Below the pieces are notes generated by a model that saw only the letters and a program-made list of their open reading frames with translations, was not told the DNA's origin and ran no database searches. This document shows positions 1-8,693 of a stretch of DNA of 44,051 bases, piece by piece; within the stretch, counting starts at the first letter, position 1; the number at the start of each line of letters is the position of its first letter. The position numbers and the translations under genes are program-made. Source of the DNA: Pseudomonadota bacterium (GTDB lineage Bacteria > Pseudomonadota > Gammaproteobacteria > Burkholderiales > Gallionellaceae); assembly GCA_021783995.1 (NCBI GenBank), contig JAJXTH010000020.1, positions 1 to 44,051 on the forward strand, in the 5' to 3' direction.

Positions 1-37
1 CCCCTCCCAAAGCCGGCTTTGCCGTCTGTCAAGTTCT

Positions 38-127
38 GGAAGTGTGGCCGAGCGGTTTAAGGCACTGGTCTTGAAAACCAGCGAGGATGAGAGTCCTCCG
101 TGAGTTCGAATCTCACCGCTTCCGCCA
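38..127 (+). tRNA. tRNA-Ser (anticodon UGA)
   Basis: A class II tRNA with a long variable arm. The acceptor strand GGAAGTG pairs with CGCTTCC, the anticodon stem CTGGT/ACCAG encloses loop CTTGAAA giving anticodon TGA, and the T loop reads GTTCGAATC. The CCA end is encoded at 125-127. It decodes UCA and related serine codons. Just upstream, the palindrome AAAGCCGGCTTT (positions 9-20) may be the end of a terminator of a gene outside the window. Confidence 0.96.
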
Positions 128-131
128 CCGC

Positions 132-290
132 TCAGGCAATCGATCCCGCGCTGCCATGTGTGAACAGGCCGGGGATGCCCGTTACCAAGCTGGCCTGACC
201 CGTGCTGACGCCGACCAGACTGACAGAATGGGTCTGGTAATTCACGTTTGCAGCTACTGCTGTGGTATACAAAACAAGAATCCAATTCAT
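132..290 (-). CDS. possible small hydrophobic protein, 52 aa
   Basis: The stretch between tRNA-Ser and the PEP-CTERM gene carries a short complete minus-strand reading frame from ATG at 290 to TGA at 132-134. The N-terminus (MNWILVLYTTAVAANVN) looks like a short signal or membrane segment and the rest is rich in Ser, Gly, Val and Thr. No Shine-Dalgarno sequence is visible upstream of the ATG and no family is recognised. It could equally be chance or a decayed fragment. Otherwise I see nothing in 128-374. Confidence 0.22.
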   Translation of the reverse strand: MNWILVLYTTAVAANVNYQTHSVSLVGVSTGQASLVTGIPGLFTHGSAGSIA

Positions 291-374
291 TTATAAAGGA
301 TACAAGAGGTTCAGCAAGGGCTGCTCCCTATTCTGCATACCCTTTGCAAAATCTCCCGATCCTCGTGCCCCGGT

Positions 375-1214
375 TCAATTCAGCATTTTTCGACGAGACA
401 TACCCCCGAGAATAGCCAGACTCAAACCCATCAGCGCCAGGGTGCCCGGTTCCGGAACGTTGGCCCAGTATGCGGTATAAGGGGTGATAACTGCTCCGGG
501 ACTATTGGTGTTGCCATCGAAATTGAAGGCCTGCATCAGCACGCTACTGAAAGATGTTGTTCCCGGCGCCGCAAGGGTGTTCAAGACATCCTGACCGTTG
601 ACGTAAAAATTGTAATTTGTACCGGTGAAATCGATCCCGAGCGTATTCCAGGAGTTCGTATTGACAGCGACGTTCAAATCATACCAGCCACCGTTTCCGC
701 CATTCAATGCATCGCTCCACACCCTGAATCCGATGTAACTGTCGTGAAGTCCTTGACTATTCATGTCGGCCAGACCGGTTCCATAATTGGTGAATCCTAT
801 GATGGGATAATCCGTCACATTGCTGGACGAGTCTGTCATGACACCCCACATATCCGTCCTGACCGCTCCTTTAGTCGGATCCATCCAGCTGGTAGGGACA
901 TACAGCGCTGCCTGAAGCATGTCACCCGCCCCACCAGTGACAGCGTGCCCCATTCCCTGGGTGCTGTAGAAGTTCGCCTGATACCCAGCCGTCCTATTAC
1001 TGGTCGCGCCGTTCGGCCCGATTCCGATGCCCAGAACATTATTGAGTCCCTGGTATGAACCGACATTCGAAAAACTATCGGGGGCATACCGATCTACCGT
1101 CCAGCCCGTGGGTACATTGCTGAAATCAGGCGTGATGTCGACTGCATGAGCCAAATTGGAAAAGGATATGGCGACGGCAGAAGCGATAATAAGCTTATCA
1201 TGTAGCAGTTTCAT
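375..1214 (-). CDS. PEP-CTERM sorting-domain exported protein
   Basis: An exported protein of 279 residues anchored through the exosortase system. A signal peptide covers residues 1-24 (hydrophobic core, ending LAHA). The C-terminus has the full PEP-CTERM layout: the motif VPEPGT about 25 residues from the end, a hydrophobic helix (LALMGLSLAILGG) and a basic tail (SRRKMLN). In this family, exosortase (EpsH/XrtA) cleaves at the motif; such proteins usually accompany exopolysaccharide or biofilm loci. The body is rich in Gly, Asn, Ser and Thr, as expected for a surface-exposed beta-rich protein; no catalytic domain is recognised. The start has an excellent ribosome site (AAAGGAGG, 6 bases before ATG). 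A sigma-54-like promoter lies about 60 bases upstream. The gene stands alone and no exosortase is in the window. Confidence 0.9.
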   Translation of the reverse strand: MKLLHDKLIIASAVAISFSNLAHAVDITPDFSNVPTGWTVDRYAPDSFSNVGSYQGLNNVLGIGIGPNGATSNRTAGYQANFYSTQGMGHAVTGGAGDMLQAALYVPTSWMDPTKGAVRTDMWGVMTDSSSNVTDYPIIGFTNYGTGLADMNSQGLHDSYIGFRVWSDALNGGNGGWYDLNVAVNTNSWNTLGIDFTGTNYNFYVNGQDVLNTLAAPGTTSFSSVLMQAFNFDGNTNSPGAVITPYTAYWANVPEPGTLALMGLSLAILGGMSRRKMLN

Positions 1215-1273
1215 TTGATTCCTCCTTTACCGTTGTTATTCATTCAAGAGTTTATTTGCCCACAGTCAATCTC

Positions 1274-1291
1274 AAGCATGAACCGCGCCAA
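1274..1291 (-). promoter_or_regulatory. sigma-54 (RpoN) -24/-12 promoter for the PEP-CTERM gene
   Basis: Read on the minus strand the site is TTGGCGCGGTTCATGCTT. It fits the sigma-54 consensus YTGGCRCGRNNNTTGCW at all but one specified position, with GG and GC exactly 10 bases apart. Transcription would start near 1264, leaving a leader of about 50 bases before the ATG at 1214. Known precedent: many PEP-CTERM genes have RpoN promoters activated by PrsR. Confidence 0.7.
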
Positions 1292-1351
1292 AAACAAAAA
1301 CACCTTGATTAAAAATGATATTTAATTTACCCCCATCTCCTCTGCTCGATC

Positions 1352-1374
1352 ACATGTAAAATTTTTCGACATGT
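1352..1374. promoter_or_regulatory. paired ACATGT palindromes, candidate activator site
   Basis: Two copies of the self-complementary hexamer ACATGT (1352-1357 and 1369-1374) lie 17 bases apart around an AT-rich centre. They sit 75-100 bases upstream of the sigma-54 promoter at 1274-1291, the usual distance for an enhancer-binding protein. They could instead belong to the divergent slp-like gene. The role is inferred from position only. Confidence 0.3.
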
Positions 1375-1481
1375 TTTTCAGCCGAAACCCAGGATTTCTT
1401 GCATCGAGTTCAGTGGAACTTGCGCCGTTCCTTGATCTCTCATGCATGTCTCATCTTGGAAGAACGGGAAGGAGTGCGATC

Positions 1482-1994
1482 ATGAAAAATTTAATCTGGC
1501 TGCTTCCTGCAGCAATGCTTGCCGCATGCGCAACCCAGCCGCCCAAGAGTCTTGCGAACGGTCCGTTTGCCGGCATCACGCCGCTTTCGGCACAGACACA
1601 GAATCTTGCCGGCAACAGGGTGCGCTGGGGAGGCACCATCGCAAGCGTTTCGCCCAAGAAGAACGAGACCTGCTTCCAGGTGGTGAGCCATCAGCTCGAC
1701 CAGTCGGCGCGCCCCGAGAAAGAGGACAGGTCCGACGGACGATTCATGGCTTGCAGCGCGGGATTCTACGATCCGGCCATCTATGCGGCCGGGCGCGAAG
1801 TGACTGTGGTGGGACTGCTGCAGCCATCGGTCCCAGGAAAGATCGGGGAATACGATTACCGATTCCCGCTCGTCGCTGCGGATCAGATCTACCTGTGGCC
1901 GAAACGCGAAGCGCGTCCGGTCTATCCGGATCCCTATTATCCCCTCTGGTATTCGCCCGGACCATGGATGATGGGACCTATGGGTCCCTGGTAA
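1482..1994 (+). CDS. slp: Slp-family outer membrane lipoprotein
   Basis: A lipoprotein of 170 residues. The signal peptide ends in a lipobox LAAC (Cys about residue 17), followed by Ala-Thr, predicting outer membrane retention. The body matches the Slp family (starvation/stationary-phase lipoprotein): an N-terminal 'P..FAGITPLSAQ' segment, then an OB-like stretch containing 'VRWGGTIASV', 'TCFQVVSHQL' and 'GRFMACSAGFYDP'. The C-terminus is unusual, rich in Pro, Tyr, Trp, Gly and Met. The ATG at 1482 is chosen because GGGAAGGAG precedes it and the signal peptide begins there; an in-frame ATG at 1371 would put about 37 residues in front. It is divergent from the PEP-CTERM gene and its stop lies 4 bases from the convergent AAA ATPase stop. 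Confidence 0.85.
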   Translation: MKNLIWLLPAAMLAACATQPPKSLANGPFAGITPLSAQTQNLAGNRVRWGGTIASVSPKKNETCFQVVSHQLDQSARPEKEDRSDGRFMACSAGFYDPAIYAAGREVTVVGLLQPSVPGKIGEYDYRFPLVAADQIYLWPKREARPVYPDPYYPLWYSPGPWMMGPMGPW

Positions 1995-1998
1995 CGTC

Positions 1999-2856
1999 TT
2001 ATCTTGTCCTGCCGCACCAGTCGCGCGCAAACTGGCCTGCAACGCGGCCGCTGCGCGAGCCTCGCGAAAGCGACCATTGCAGCGCCGCGCGGCGCACCTC
2101 TTCCGTCATGCCGTGCGGCCAGCCGAGATGCGCGAGCCAGTGCGCCGCGATCTCCAGATATTCCTCCTGACCAAAGGGATAGAAGGAAATCCAAAGACCG
2201 AAGCGTTCGGAGAGCGAAACCTTCTCCTCCACGCTCTCGGCTGGATGAATCTCTTCGCCAGCATTCCTGGTCGCCAGATTGTCTGCCATGTATTCAGGCA
2301 TCAGATGGCGCCGGTTCGAGGTCGCATAGATCAGGAGATTGCTCGAGAACGCGACCAGGTCGCCATCCAGCGCAGCCTTGAGCGCCTGGTATCCCGTCTC
2401 GTCCGAATTGAACGAAAGATCGTCGCAGTACAGGATGAAACGTTCTGGCCTTCCCTGCACCAGCTCGACGATGCTCGGCAGGTCTGCAAGTCCCGATTTG
2501 TCTATCTGTATCACACGCAAGGACTCATCCGCATGTTCGTTGAGCAGCGCCTTCACCAGCGACGACTTTCCTGTGCCCCTCGCGCCAGTGAGCAACACGT
2601 TGTTGGCAGTCCCGCCTCTAACGAACTGCAGCGTGTTCTGCGCGATGCGCGCCTTCTGATCGTCTATGCCGATCAGGTCGGAAAGCGCGATGCGCTGGAA
2701 ATTCGCGACGGGATCGAGCGTGCGCTGAGCATGGTTCCATCGGAAAGCGCAAGCCGCATCGAAATCGGGAGCTTGCACCCCGGACTTAGGCAGCATGCCA
2801 TCGATCTTCGAGAGCAGGGCTTCGGCACGATCGAGAAACTGATCCAGTCTTTCCAC
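1999..2856 (-). CDS. DUF815-type AAA+ ATPase (COG2607 family)
   Basis: A predicted ATPase of about 285 residues of the DUF815/COG2607 group. A Walker A motif GARGTGKS lies near residues 91-98, a Walker B-like strand FILYCDDLSF follows about 60 residues later, and conserved segments such as 'LIYATSNRRHL' fit sensor I. The molecular role of the family is unclear. I place the start at GTG (2856), 2 bases after the argJ stop (TGACCGTG), because the family's first helix 'ERLDQFLDRAEALL' begins there. The open frame continues upstream to 3195 but only inside argJ. Close linkage suggests translation coupled to argJ. Confidence 0.82.
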   Translation of the reverse strand: MERLDQFLDRAEALLSKIDGMLPKSGVQAPDFDAACAFRWNHAQRTLDPVANFQRIALSDLIGIDDQKARIAQNTLQFVRGGTANNVLLTGARGTGKSSLVKALLNEHADESLRVIQIDKSGLADLPSIVELVQGRPERFILYCDDLSFNSDETGYQALKAALDGDLVAFSSNLLIYATSNRRHLMPEYMADNLATRNAGEEIHPAESVEEKVSLSERFGLWISFYPFGQEEYLEIAAHWLAHLGWPHGMTEEVRRAALQWSLSRGSRSGRVAGQFARDWCGRTR

Positions 2857-2858
2857 GG

Positions 2859-4082
2859 TCAGCTGCGATAGCTCGCGTTGATCTTGACGTAATCGTAGGA
2901 AAAGTCGCAGGTCCACAGCGTCGCATTCGCGCTTCCCCTGCCGAGGGCCACGCGTATCGCGATGTCGGATTGCTTCATCACGCGCTGTCCGTCTTCTTCC
3001 CGGTAGCTTGTCGCCCTGCCGCCGTTTTCCGCGACCAGCACGTCGTCGAGATAGAGCCTCAATGCCGACACGTCGAGATCTTCCACTCCCGCATAACCGA
3101 TCGCGGCGAGGATGCGCCCGAGATTGGGATCGGATGCAAAAAAGGCAGTCTTCACGAGAGGAGAATGCGCGATCGCATAGCCTATCTTCCTGCACTCGTC
3201 TTCATCCCTTCCGCCTTCGACCTTCACCGTGATGAACTTGGTCGCCCCCTCCCCGTCCCGCACGATGGCCTGGGCAAGAAGGATAGCGACTTCGGTGACC
3301 GCCTCGAAAAGAGCATGATAGTTTTTGCTTTCCGCGTCGCTCACCTCGGGAAGTCCGGATTTTCCGGTCGCCATCAGCATCAGCGCATCGTTCGTGGAAG
3401 TGTCTCCATCCACGGTGATGCAGTTGAACGAACGGTTTGCGGCATCGTTCACCATCTTCTGCAGCAGAGGCTGCGATATCGCCGCATCCGTTGCGATGTA
3501 GCCCAGCATGGTCGCCATGTTGGGGTGTATCATGCCGGAACCCTTGGCGATGCCCGTGATCGTGACATCTATGCCGTCGATCGAGATGCGCTTCGAAACC
3601 GCCTTCGCGACGATGTCGGTCGTCATGATCGCCTCACTCGCATCGAGCCAGTTGTCCTCGACCATGTCCGCGACGGCAGCGGGAAGCCCTGCTGCGATCT
3701 TGGCGACTGGCAAAGGCTCCATGATCACCCCTGTCGAAAAAGGCAGTATCTGGTCCGCCCTGCAGTTCAGAAGCCCGGCCAGCGCTCTGCAGGTTTCCCT
3801 GGCATCATTCAGCCCCTGCTCGCCCGTTCCCGCATTCGCATTGCCTGTGTTCACCACCAGCGCGAGTATGCCTTTGCCTGAGGCAAGATGCTCCCTCGCG
3901 ACGATCACGGGTGCTGCGCAGAAACGGTTTTTGGTGAATACGCCTGCGATCTTTGCGCCCTCGCAAAGGCCGATGACCAAGAGGTCCTTGCGGTTTTCGC
4001 GCTTGATGCCGGCCTTCGCGATGCCGAGCCTGACGCCAGGAACAGACAATGTGGATGCGGGCGGATTCAGATTGACAGGCAT
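2859..4082 (-). CDS. argJ: bifunctional ornithine acetyltransferase / N-acetylglutamate synthase
   Basis: ArgJ transfers the acetyl group from N-acetylornithine to glutamate (arginine biosynthesis, recycling pathway) and in bifunctional forms also uses acetyl-CoA. The 407-residue length is typical. The self-cleavage site is clear: '[12 protein letters not shown]' with the nucleophilic Thr at residue 191, which becomes the N-terminus of the beta chain after autoproteolysis. Oxyanion-hole residues are likely in '[10 protein letters not shown]' (116-125). The C-terminus ends '[10 protein letters not shown]', as usual. It lies 9 bases after the cyclic-nucleotide-fold gene and directly before the AAA ATPase. 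A ribosome site (AGGAGAAAAAG) precedes the ATG. Confidence 0.97.
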   Translation of the reverse strand: MPVNLNPPASTLSVPGVRLGIAKAGIKRENRKDLLVIGLCEGAKIAGVFTKNRFCAAPVIVAREHLASGKGILALVVNTGNANAGTGEQGLNDARETCRALAGLLNCRADQILPFSTGVIMEPLPVAKIAAGLPAAVADMVEDNWLDASEAIMTTDIVAKAVSKRISIDGIDVTITGIAKGSGMIHPNMATMLGYIATDAAISQPLLQKMVNDAANRSFNCITVDGDTSTNDALMLMATGKSGLPEVSDAESKNYHALFEAVTEVAILLAQAIVRDGEGATKFITVKVEGGRDEDECRKIGYAIAHSPLVKTAFFASDPNLGRILAAIGYAGVEDLDVSALRLYLDDVLVAENGGRATSYREEDGQRVMKQSDIAIRVALGRGSANATLWTCDFSYDYVKINASYRS

Positions 4083-4091
4083 CTTTTTCTC

Positions 4092-4577
4092 CTAGTACCG
4101 GCCACCGGTCTTGTAGATGTAGTTCGAAAGCTCGGCGGACTCGCTGTTCACGCGCCGCACGATGCCGTGCATGTTGCGGATGATGCCGCGCATCACATGG
4201 TACACGAGCCTGGGATGGGAATTGAGCAGCGACTCGAACCTCAGGCGCTGCATGCTCAAAACCTGTGTGGGGCCGACCGCATAGAGCGTCGCGCTGATCT
4301 GCGATGCCGCCCCGCCCGCGAAGGTGATCATGCCCGCCAGGTCTCCCGGTTTCAGCACATGGATCACCGCCTTCTCGACCGCGCTCTCTATCCTGACCTC
4401 GATGTCGCCCGAAGCCAGGATATAGAGATTGTCAGACTGCTCGTCGTTGGGCTTGACGATCACGTCGCCCGCCTTGAAATCCTGAACCTCGAAGAGCTCG
4501 GAGAGGATTTCCACTTCCGTATCGCTCAGTTCCTCGGTGATGGGGGATGAGCGCAGCGTGTCTTTCACAAGTGACAT
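4092..4577 (-). CDS. cyclic nucleotide-binding-fold protein (Crp-like, no HTH)
   Basis: A 161-residue protein with one CNMP-type beta-roll (about residues 15-130, with 'FKAGDVIVKPND', 'LYILASGDIEV' and 'LKPGDLAGMITF') and a C-terminal helical tail. No helix-turn-helix DNA-binding domain follows. The phosphate-binding cassette lacks the Glu/Arg pair used for cAMP in CRP ('GDLAGMITFAGGAASQISATLYA'), so ligand binding is doubtful. ATG at 4577 is chosen because GAAGGAGAAGG precedes it; the frame extends to 4643 but would overlap secA. It sits between secA (11 bases upstream) and argJ (9 bases downstream), probably co-transcribed. Confidence 0.82.
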   Translation of the reverse strand: MSLVKDTLRSSPITEELSDTEVEILSELFEVQDFKAGDVIVKPNDEQSDNLYILASGDIEVRIESAVEKAVIHVLKPGDLAGMITFAGGAASQISATLYAVGPTQVLSMQRLRFESLLNSHPRLVYHVMRGIIRNMHGIVRRVNSESAELSNYIYKTGGRY

Positions 4578-4588
4578 GGCCTTCTCCT

Positions 4589-7297
4589 TCAGTTCAGTTG
4601 TCCGTGACACTGCTTGTACTTCTTCCCGGAACCGCAGGGGCATGGGTCGTTGCGCCCTACCTTCTTGCCGGAGCGCACGAAAGTCTGTTCATCGCCTCCC
4701 GATGTCGCGCTCTGCGAGAGCGCCTCCTCATAGTCCGCGTGGTGGTACTGCACGTCCACGGGCGCAGTCTGCACGGGCTCGATCTCCTCCTCGCTGCGTA
4801 TCTCGACGTTCATCAGAACCTGTATCACTTCGCGCTTGATCACATCCAGCATCATCGAGAACAGCTCGAAGGCTTCACGCTTGTATTCCTGCTTGGGGTT
4901 CTTCTGCGCATAGCCGCGCAGATGTATGCCCTGGCGCAGATGGTCCAGCGAAGCCAGATGTTCGCGCCAGTGCACATCCACGCTCTGCAGCATGATCGCG
5001 CGCTCGTAATGGCGCATCATCTCGGCACCCGCCATGTCCGCCTTGGCCTGGTATGCCTCTTTTGCACGCTCGAAGATGCGCGCACGCAATCCGGACTCGT
5101 CCAGCGTCTTCTCTTCATCCAACCATTTGGCAAGCGGAAGACTCAGGCGGTATTCGGATGCGAGCGCCTTCTCCAGTCCTTCGACGTCCCACTGCTCTTC
5201 CATGCTGTGCGGCACAATGTAGAGGCTGATCATCTCGTCCAGCACGCCATCGCGCATGCCGGAGATGGTCTCCGAGATGTCATCGCTTTCCATAAGCTCG
5301 GTGCGCTGATGGTAGATCACCTTGCGCTGGTCGTTCGCGACGTCGTCGTATTCGAGTATCTGCTTGCGCATGTCGAAGTTGCGCGCCTCGACCTTGCGCT
5401 GCGCGTTCTCTATCGCGCGCGTCACCCATACATGCTCGATCGCCTCGCCTTCGGGCAGCTTGAACTTGTTCATGATCGCGGCGACCCTGTCGGACGCGAA
5501 GATGCGCAGCAGCGGGTCTTCAAGGGAGAGATAGAAACGGCTCGAACCAGGATCACCCTGACGGCCGGAACGGCCGCGCAGCTGATTGTCCACGCGCCGC
5601 GATTCGTGGCGTTCGGTGCCTATGATGTGCAGCCCCCCGCTTTGAATCACCTGTTCGTGTATGGCCTGCCAATCCTCTTTCAGCTTCGCGATGCGCGCAT
5701 CACACGCGGCCTGATCCAGACTCTGGTCGGCGCGAATTTTTTCGATCTGGTGTTCTATGCTGCCGCCAAGCACGATATCGGTTCCACGGCCCGCCATGTT
5801 GGTGGCGATGGTGATCATCCTGGGCTGTCCTGCCTGGGCGACTATCTCGGCTTCCCTTGCATGCTGCTTTGCGTTCAATACCTGATGCGGAAGCTTCTCC
5901 TTGTCCAGAAGATGCGAGAGCAGCTCGGAGTTCTCGATCGAGGTCGTGCCTACCAAAACAGGCTGGCCACGCCCATGACAGTCCTTGATGTCGTCTATCA
6001 CCGCGCGATATTTTTCCATCGCGGTCAGGTAGACCTTGTCCATCATATCCTTGCGCACTGTCGGGCGGTTGGGCGGAATGATCACCGTCTCCAGGTTGTA
6101 TATCTGCTGGAATTCGTAAGCTTCGGTGTCCGCCGTTCCGGTCATGCCGCCAAGCTTGTCGTACATGCGGAAGTAATTCTGGAAGGTGATCGAGGCAAGG
6201 GTCTGGTTTTCCTTCTTGATCTCCACGCCTTCCTTGGCCTCCACTGCCTGATGCAGCCCGTCCGACCAGCGCCTTCCCGACATCAGCCGGCCGGTGTGCT
6301 CGTCGACGATCACCACTTCCCCGTTCTGCACCACGTAGTGCTGGTCCCTGTGGTAGAGTGCATGCGCGCGCAGCGCGGCATAGAGGTGGTGTATCAGCGA
6401 GATGTTGGCAGCATCGTACAGGCTGCCATTGGGGGGCAAAAGACCCGCCTCGGTGAGTATCTGTTCTGCGCGTTCATGGCCCGCTTCGGTGAGCAGTATC
6501 TGGTGATTCTTCTCGTCGACTGAATAGTCGCCAGGACCCTCCTCTGTTGCCTGACGCTCGAGCTTCTTCGCCAACCCGTCTATCTTCACATAGACGTTGA
6601 CGTCGCCCTCCGCCTGCCCCGAGATGATCAGCGGCGTTCTGGCCTCGTCTATCAGGATGGAGTCCACCTCGTCCACGATCGCGAAATTCAGCTTGCGCTG
6701 GAAACGCTCCGAGATGTGGCTCGCCATGTTGTCGCGCAGGTAATCGAAGCCGAACTCGTTGTTCGTGCCATAGGTGATGTCCGCAGCATAGGCTTCCTGC
6801 TTCTGGTCTGATTCCATCTGCGAGACGATCACGCCTACCGTCAGGCCGAGGAAGCCGTATAACCTGCCCATCCACGCCGCATCGCGCGCGGCCAGATAGT
6901 CGTTGACTGTCACCACATGCACGCCCAAGCCCGTGATCGCATTGAGATAGACGGGCAGTGTCGCCATCAGCGTCTTGCCTTCGCCCGTGCGCATCTCGGC
7001 GATCTTGCCGTAATGCAGCACCATTCCGCCTATCATCTGCACGTCGTAGTGGCGCATGTTAAGCGCCCGCACGCCTGCCTCGCGCACCACCGCGAACGCT
7101 TCCGGCAGCATGCTGTCCAGCGTCTCGCCATTGGCATAGCGCTGCCTGAAAGCCTCGGTCTTTCCGCGCAGCTCTTCATCGCTCAACTTCGCGATATCTG
7201 CTTCCAGTTTGTTTATCTCTCTGACGGTAAGACGATATTGCTTGAGCAGACGATCGTTGCGACTGCCGAAGATGCTTTTTAGTACTTTTGAAATCAT
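4589..7297 (-). CDS. secA: preprotein translocase ATPase SecA
   Basis: SecA drives ATP-dependent export of unfolded preproteins through SecYEG. The 902-residue protein has all standard parts: Walker A MRTGEGKT (residues 102-109), the DEVDS box with '[13 protein letters not shown]', 'GTTSIENSE' and '[13 protein letters not shown]' of NBD2, and the '[13 protein letters not shown]' helicase motif. The C-terminal zinc tail '[14 protein letters not shown]' (about 886-899) binds SecB. The M23 peptidase gene is immediately upstream, a pairing common in betaproteobacteria. The opposite strand holds a very long false reading frame due to codon bias. Confidence 0.99.
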   Translation of the reverse strand: MISKVLKSIFGSRNDRLLKQYRLTVREINKLEADIAKLSDEELRGKTEAFRQRYANGETLDSMLPEAFAVVREAGVRALNMRHYDVQMIGGMVLHYGKIAEMRTGEGKTLMATLPVYLNAITGLGVHVVTVNDYLAARDAAWMGRLYGFLGLTVGVIVSQMESDQKQEAYAADITYGTNNEFGFDYLRDNMASHISERFQRKLNFAIVDEVDSILIDEARTPLIISGQAEGDVNVYVKIDGLAKKLERQATEEGPGDYSVDEKNHQILLTEAGHERAEQILTEAGLLPPNGSLYDAANISLIHHLYAALRAHALYHRDQHYVVQNGEVVIVDEHTGRLMSGRRWSDGLHQAVEAKEGVEIKKENQTLASITFQNYFRMYDKLGGMTGTADTEAYEFQQIYNLETVIIPPNRPTVRKDMMDKVYLTAMEKYRAVIDDIKDCHGRGQPVLVGTTSIENSELLSHLLDKEKLPHQVLNAKQHAREAEIVAQAGQPRMITIATNMAGRGTDIVLGGSIEHQIEKIRADQSLDQAACDARIAKLKEDWQAIHEQVIQSGGLHIIGTERHESRRVDNQLRGRSGRQGDPGSSRFYLSLEDPLLRIFASDRVAAIMNKFKLPEGEAIEHVWVTRAIENAQRKVEARNFDMRKQILEYDDVANDQRKVIYHQRTELMESDDISETISGMRDGVLDEMISLYIVPHSMEEQWDVEGLEKALASEYRLSLPLAKWLDEEKTLDESGLRARIFERAKEAYQAKADMAGAEMMRHYERAIMLQSVDVHWREHLASLDHLRQGIHLRGYAQKNPKQEYKREAFELFSMMLDVIKREVIQVLMNVEIRSEEEIEPVQTAPVDVQYHHADYEEALSQSATSGGDEQTFVRSGKKVGRNDPCPCGSGKKYKQCHGQLN

Positions 7298-7354
7298 GTC
7301 CTGTCAACCGCTGGGCAAGAAGGCTCAACCCCCTCCCCAGGAAAATTATTTTAA

Positions 7355-8242
7355 CTAACCCGCTTGCAAGAAACGCACAGGATTCTGGGCCATGCCCTTG
7401 TACCTCACCTCGAAGTGCAGGTGATTGCCTGTTGAGCGTCCGGTGCTGCCGACTTCGCCCAGTTTGTCGCCAGCCCTCACCACCTGGCCCACCCTGACAA
7501 ACAGTCTGGACGCATGGGCATAGCGCGTCACGATGTCGTTGCCGTGATCGATCTCGACCATATTACCATACTGGGGATGCATCGCCGCATACACCACCAC
7601 ACCGCCTGCAGATGCATAAAACGGCGTGCCCGCTTCCGCCATGAAATCCACCCCTTCGTGCATCGCGTTCCTTCCGGTGAAAGGATCGATGCGCCAGCCG
7701 AAATTGGACGTATATACGACATCCCTGACAGGCGCGCTCGAAGGCAGGAGCTCGCGCCTCAGCTGGTTCTGCATCAAGAGCGTCTCCAGCGCCACGAGCT
7801 TGTCGGATCTGTCAGCCACGATGCCGGAGAGCGATCTCAACTGGTCCGCCAGTGCGGCCTGCGACAGCTTTTCGGGAAACACCAGCGGACCGCCCTGAGC
7901 GGGAGGCTCCTCGAACTGGAAGTCGGACGGCTTCATCCCGGTGAGTTTCACCAGGCGGCCGCCCAGCGCGTCCAGTCGCTGTATACGGGCCTGCATCTCC
8001 CCCAGCCTGATGGCAAGTGCATCCAGCCTGTTGCGCTCGTAGGCCTGCTGGTTCAAGTGCACGGGAAGATGGCTGTCCAGTTCGCGAGCCAGGTCCTCCG
8101 GCGCATAACGCAGCAAAGCGAACTGCATCACCATCACGGCAGCCGACATCAGTGCAAAAAGGAAAAGCAGCAGGAGCGCCATCCGCCCCTTTCCCAGATG
8201 CACGCTGCGAGCCCCTCTGCCTGAAACCAGTATAATATTCAT
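7355..8242 (-). CDS. M23-family cell wall metallopeptidase (LytM/NlpD-like)
   Basis: A membrane-anchored peptidoglycan endopeptidase of 295 residues. One N-terminal transmembrane helix (21-44) is followed by a helical, coiled-coil-like region (about 50-165) and a C-terminal LytM domain. Zinc ligands are present: His195 and Asp199 in 'HEGVDF', and His276 in 'HLHFEV', with His243 and His274 completing the active site, so it should be catalytically competent. Its ATG shares the CATG at 8240-8243 with the divergent dciA start, so promoter elements for each gene must lie in the other's coding region. A GAGGGGAAGG ribosome site precedes it. It lies directly upstream of secA. Confidence 0.9.
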   Translation of the reverse strand: MNIILVSGRGARSVHLGKGRMALLLLFLFALMSAAVMVMQFALLRYAPEDLARELDSHLPVHLNQQAYERNRLDALAIRLGEMQARIQRLDALGGRLVKLTGMKPSDFQFEEPPAQGGPLVFPEKLSQAALADQLRSLSGIVADRSDKLVALETLLMQNQLRRELLPSSAPVRDVVYTSNFGWRIDPFTGRNAMHEGVDFMAEAGTPFYASAGGVVVYAAMHPQYGNMVEIDHGNDIVTRYAHASRLFVRVGQVVRAGDKLGEVGSTGRSTGNHLHFEVRYKGMAQNPVRFLQAG

Positions 8243-8693
8243 GCCTTCCCCTCGAAATCCGAAAGCGACTATCTTGGCTCAACCATTCAAATCCGTGATG
8301 AGCGGCGACCCGGCACTGAGCGCCTTGCTGCACAACCACCAAATGCTGACGGCGCTGCAGCAGCAATTCCGGAGCGCAGCACCTTCCTATATCGCCGATT
8401 CATGCCAGGTGACCGGATTGCGCGGAGGCACGCTCAACATCGCGGCTGCCAACGGCACAGTGGCCGCAAAACTGCGCCAGCTTGCGCCGGAAATCGCAGA
8501 GAAGCTCAGATACAGGGGCTGCGAGGTTAACGGAATCAGGGTCAGGGTGCAAGTCACCTATGCCGTACCCAAACCCAAACCCTTCCCGCGCATCCTGAGC
8601 CAGAACGCGCGAGAGCAACTGCACGAACTCAGCGAGCACCTGCCCGACTCGCCATTGAAAAAGGCGCTGGAAAAATTCTCGCAAAACAGCTAG
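8241..8693 (+). CDS. dciA: DUF721/DciA-like protein
   Basis: A 150-residue DUF721 protein. The N-terminal half holds the KH-like fold of DciA ('TLNIAAANGTVAAKLRQLAPEI', about 65-90); the Pro/Lys-rich tail is variable. DciA is the replicative helicase loader or operator in bacteria lacking DnaC/DnaI. The ATG at 8241 overlaps the start of the divergent M23 gene (shared CATG). A TATAAT hexamer at 8231-8236 ends 4 bases before this ATG, which would give a leaderless message, so a downstream start (ATG at 8298, MSGDPAL) is possible. The 3' end overlaps the convergent small membrane gene by 4 bases. Confidence 0.75.
   Translation: MPSPRNPKATILAQPFKSVMSGDPALSALLHNHQMLTALQQQFRSAAPSYIADSCQVTGLRGGTLNIAAANGTVAAKLRQLAPEIAEKLRYRGCEVNGIRVRVQVTYAVPKPKPFPRILSQNAREQLHELSEHLPDSPLKKALEKFSQNS

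Noticed and set aside
87..296. Plus-strand 69-codon frame beginning inside tRNA-Ser
   Set aside because: It starts within the tRNA and shows no protein features.
2857..3195. N-terminal extension of the AAA ATPase to 3195
   Set aside because: The extra 113 codons lie wholly inside argJ and read as Arg-rich shadow sequence; the family N-terminus starts at 2856.
4547..6523. Plus-strand reading frame of 658 codons opposite secA
   Set aside because: It is antisense to the fully conserved secA gene, has no recognisable domains and arises from the codon bias of the real strand.
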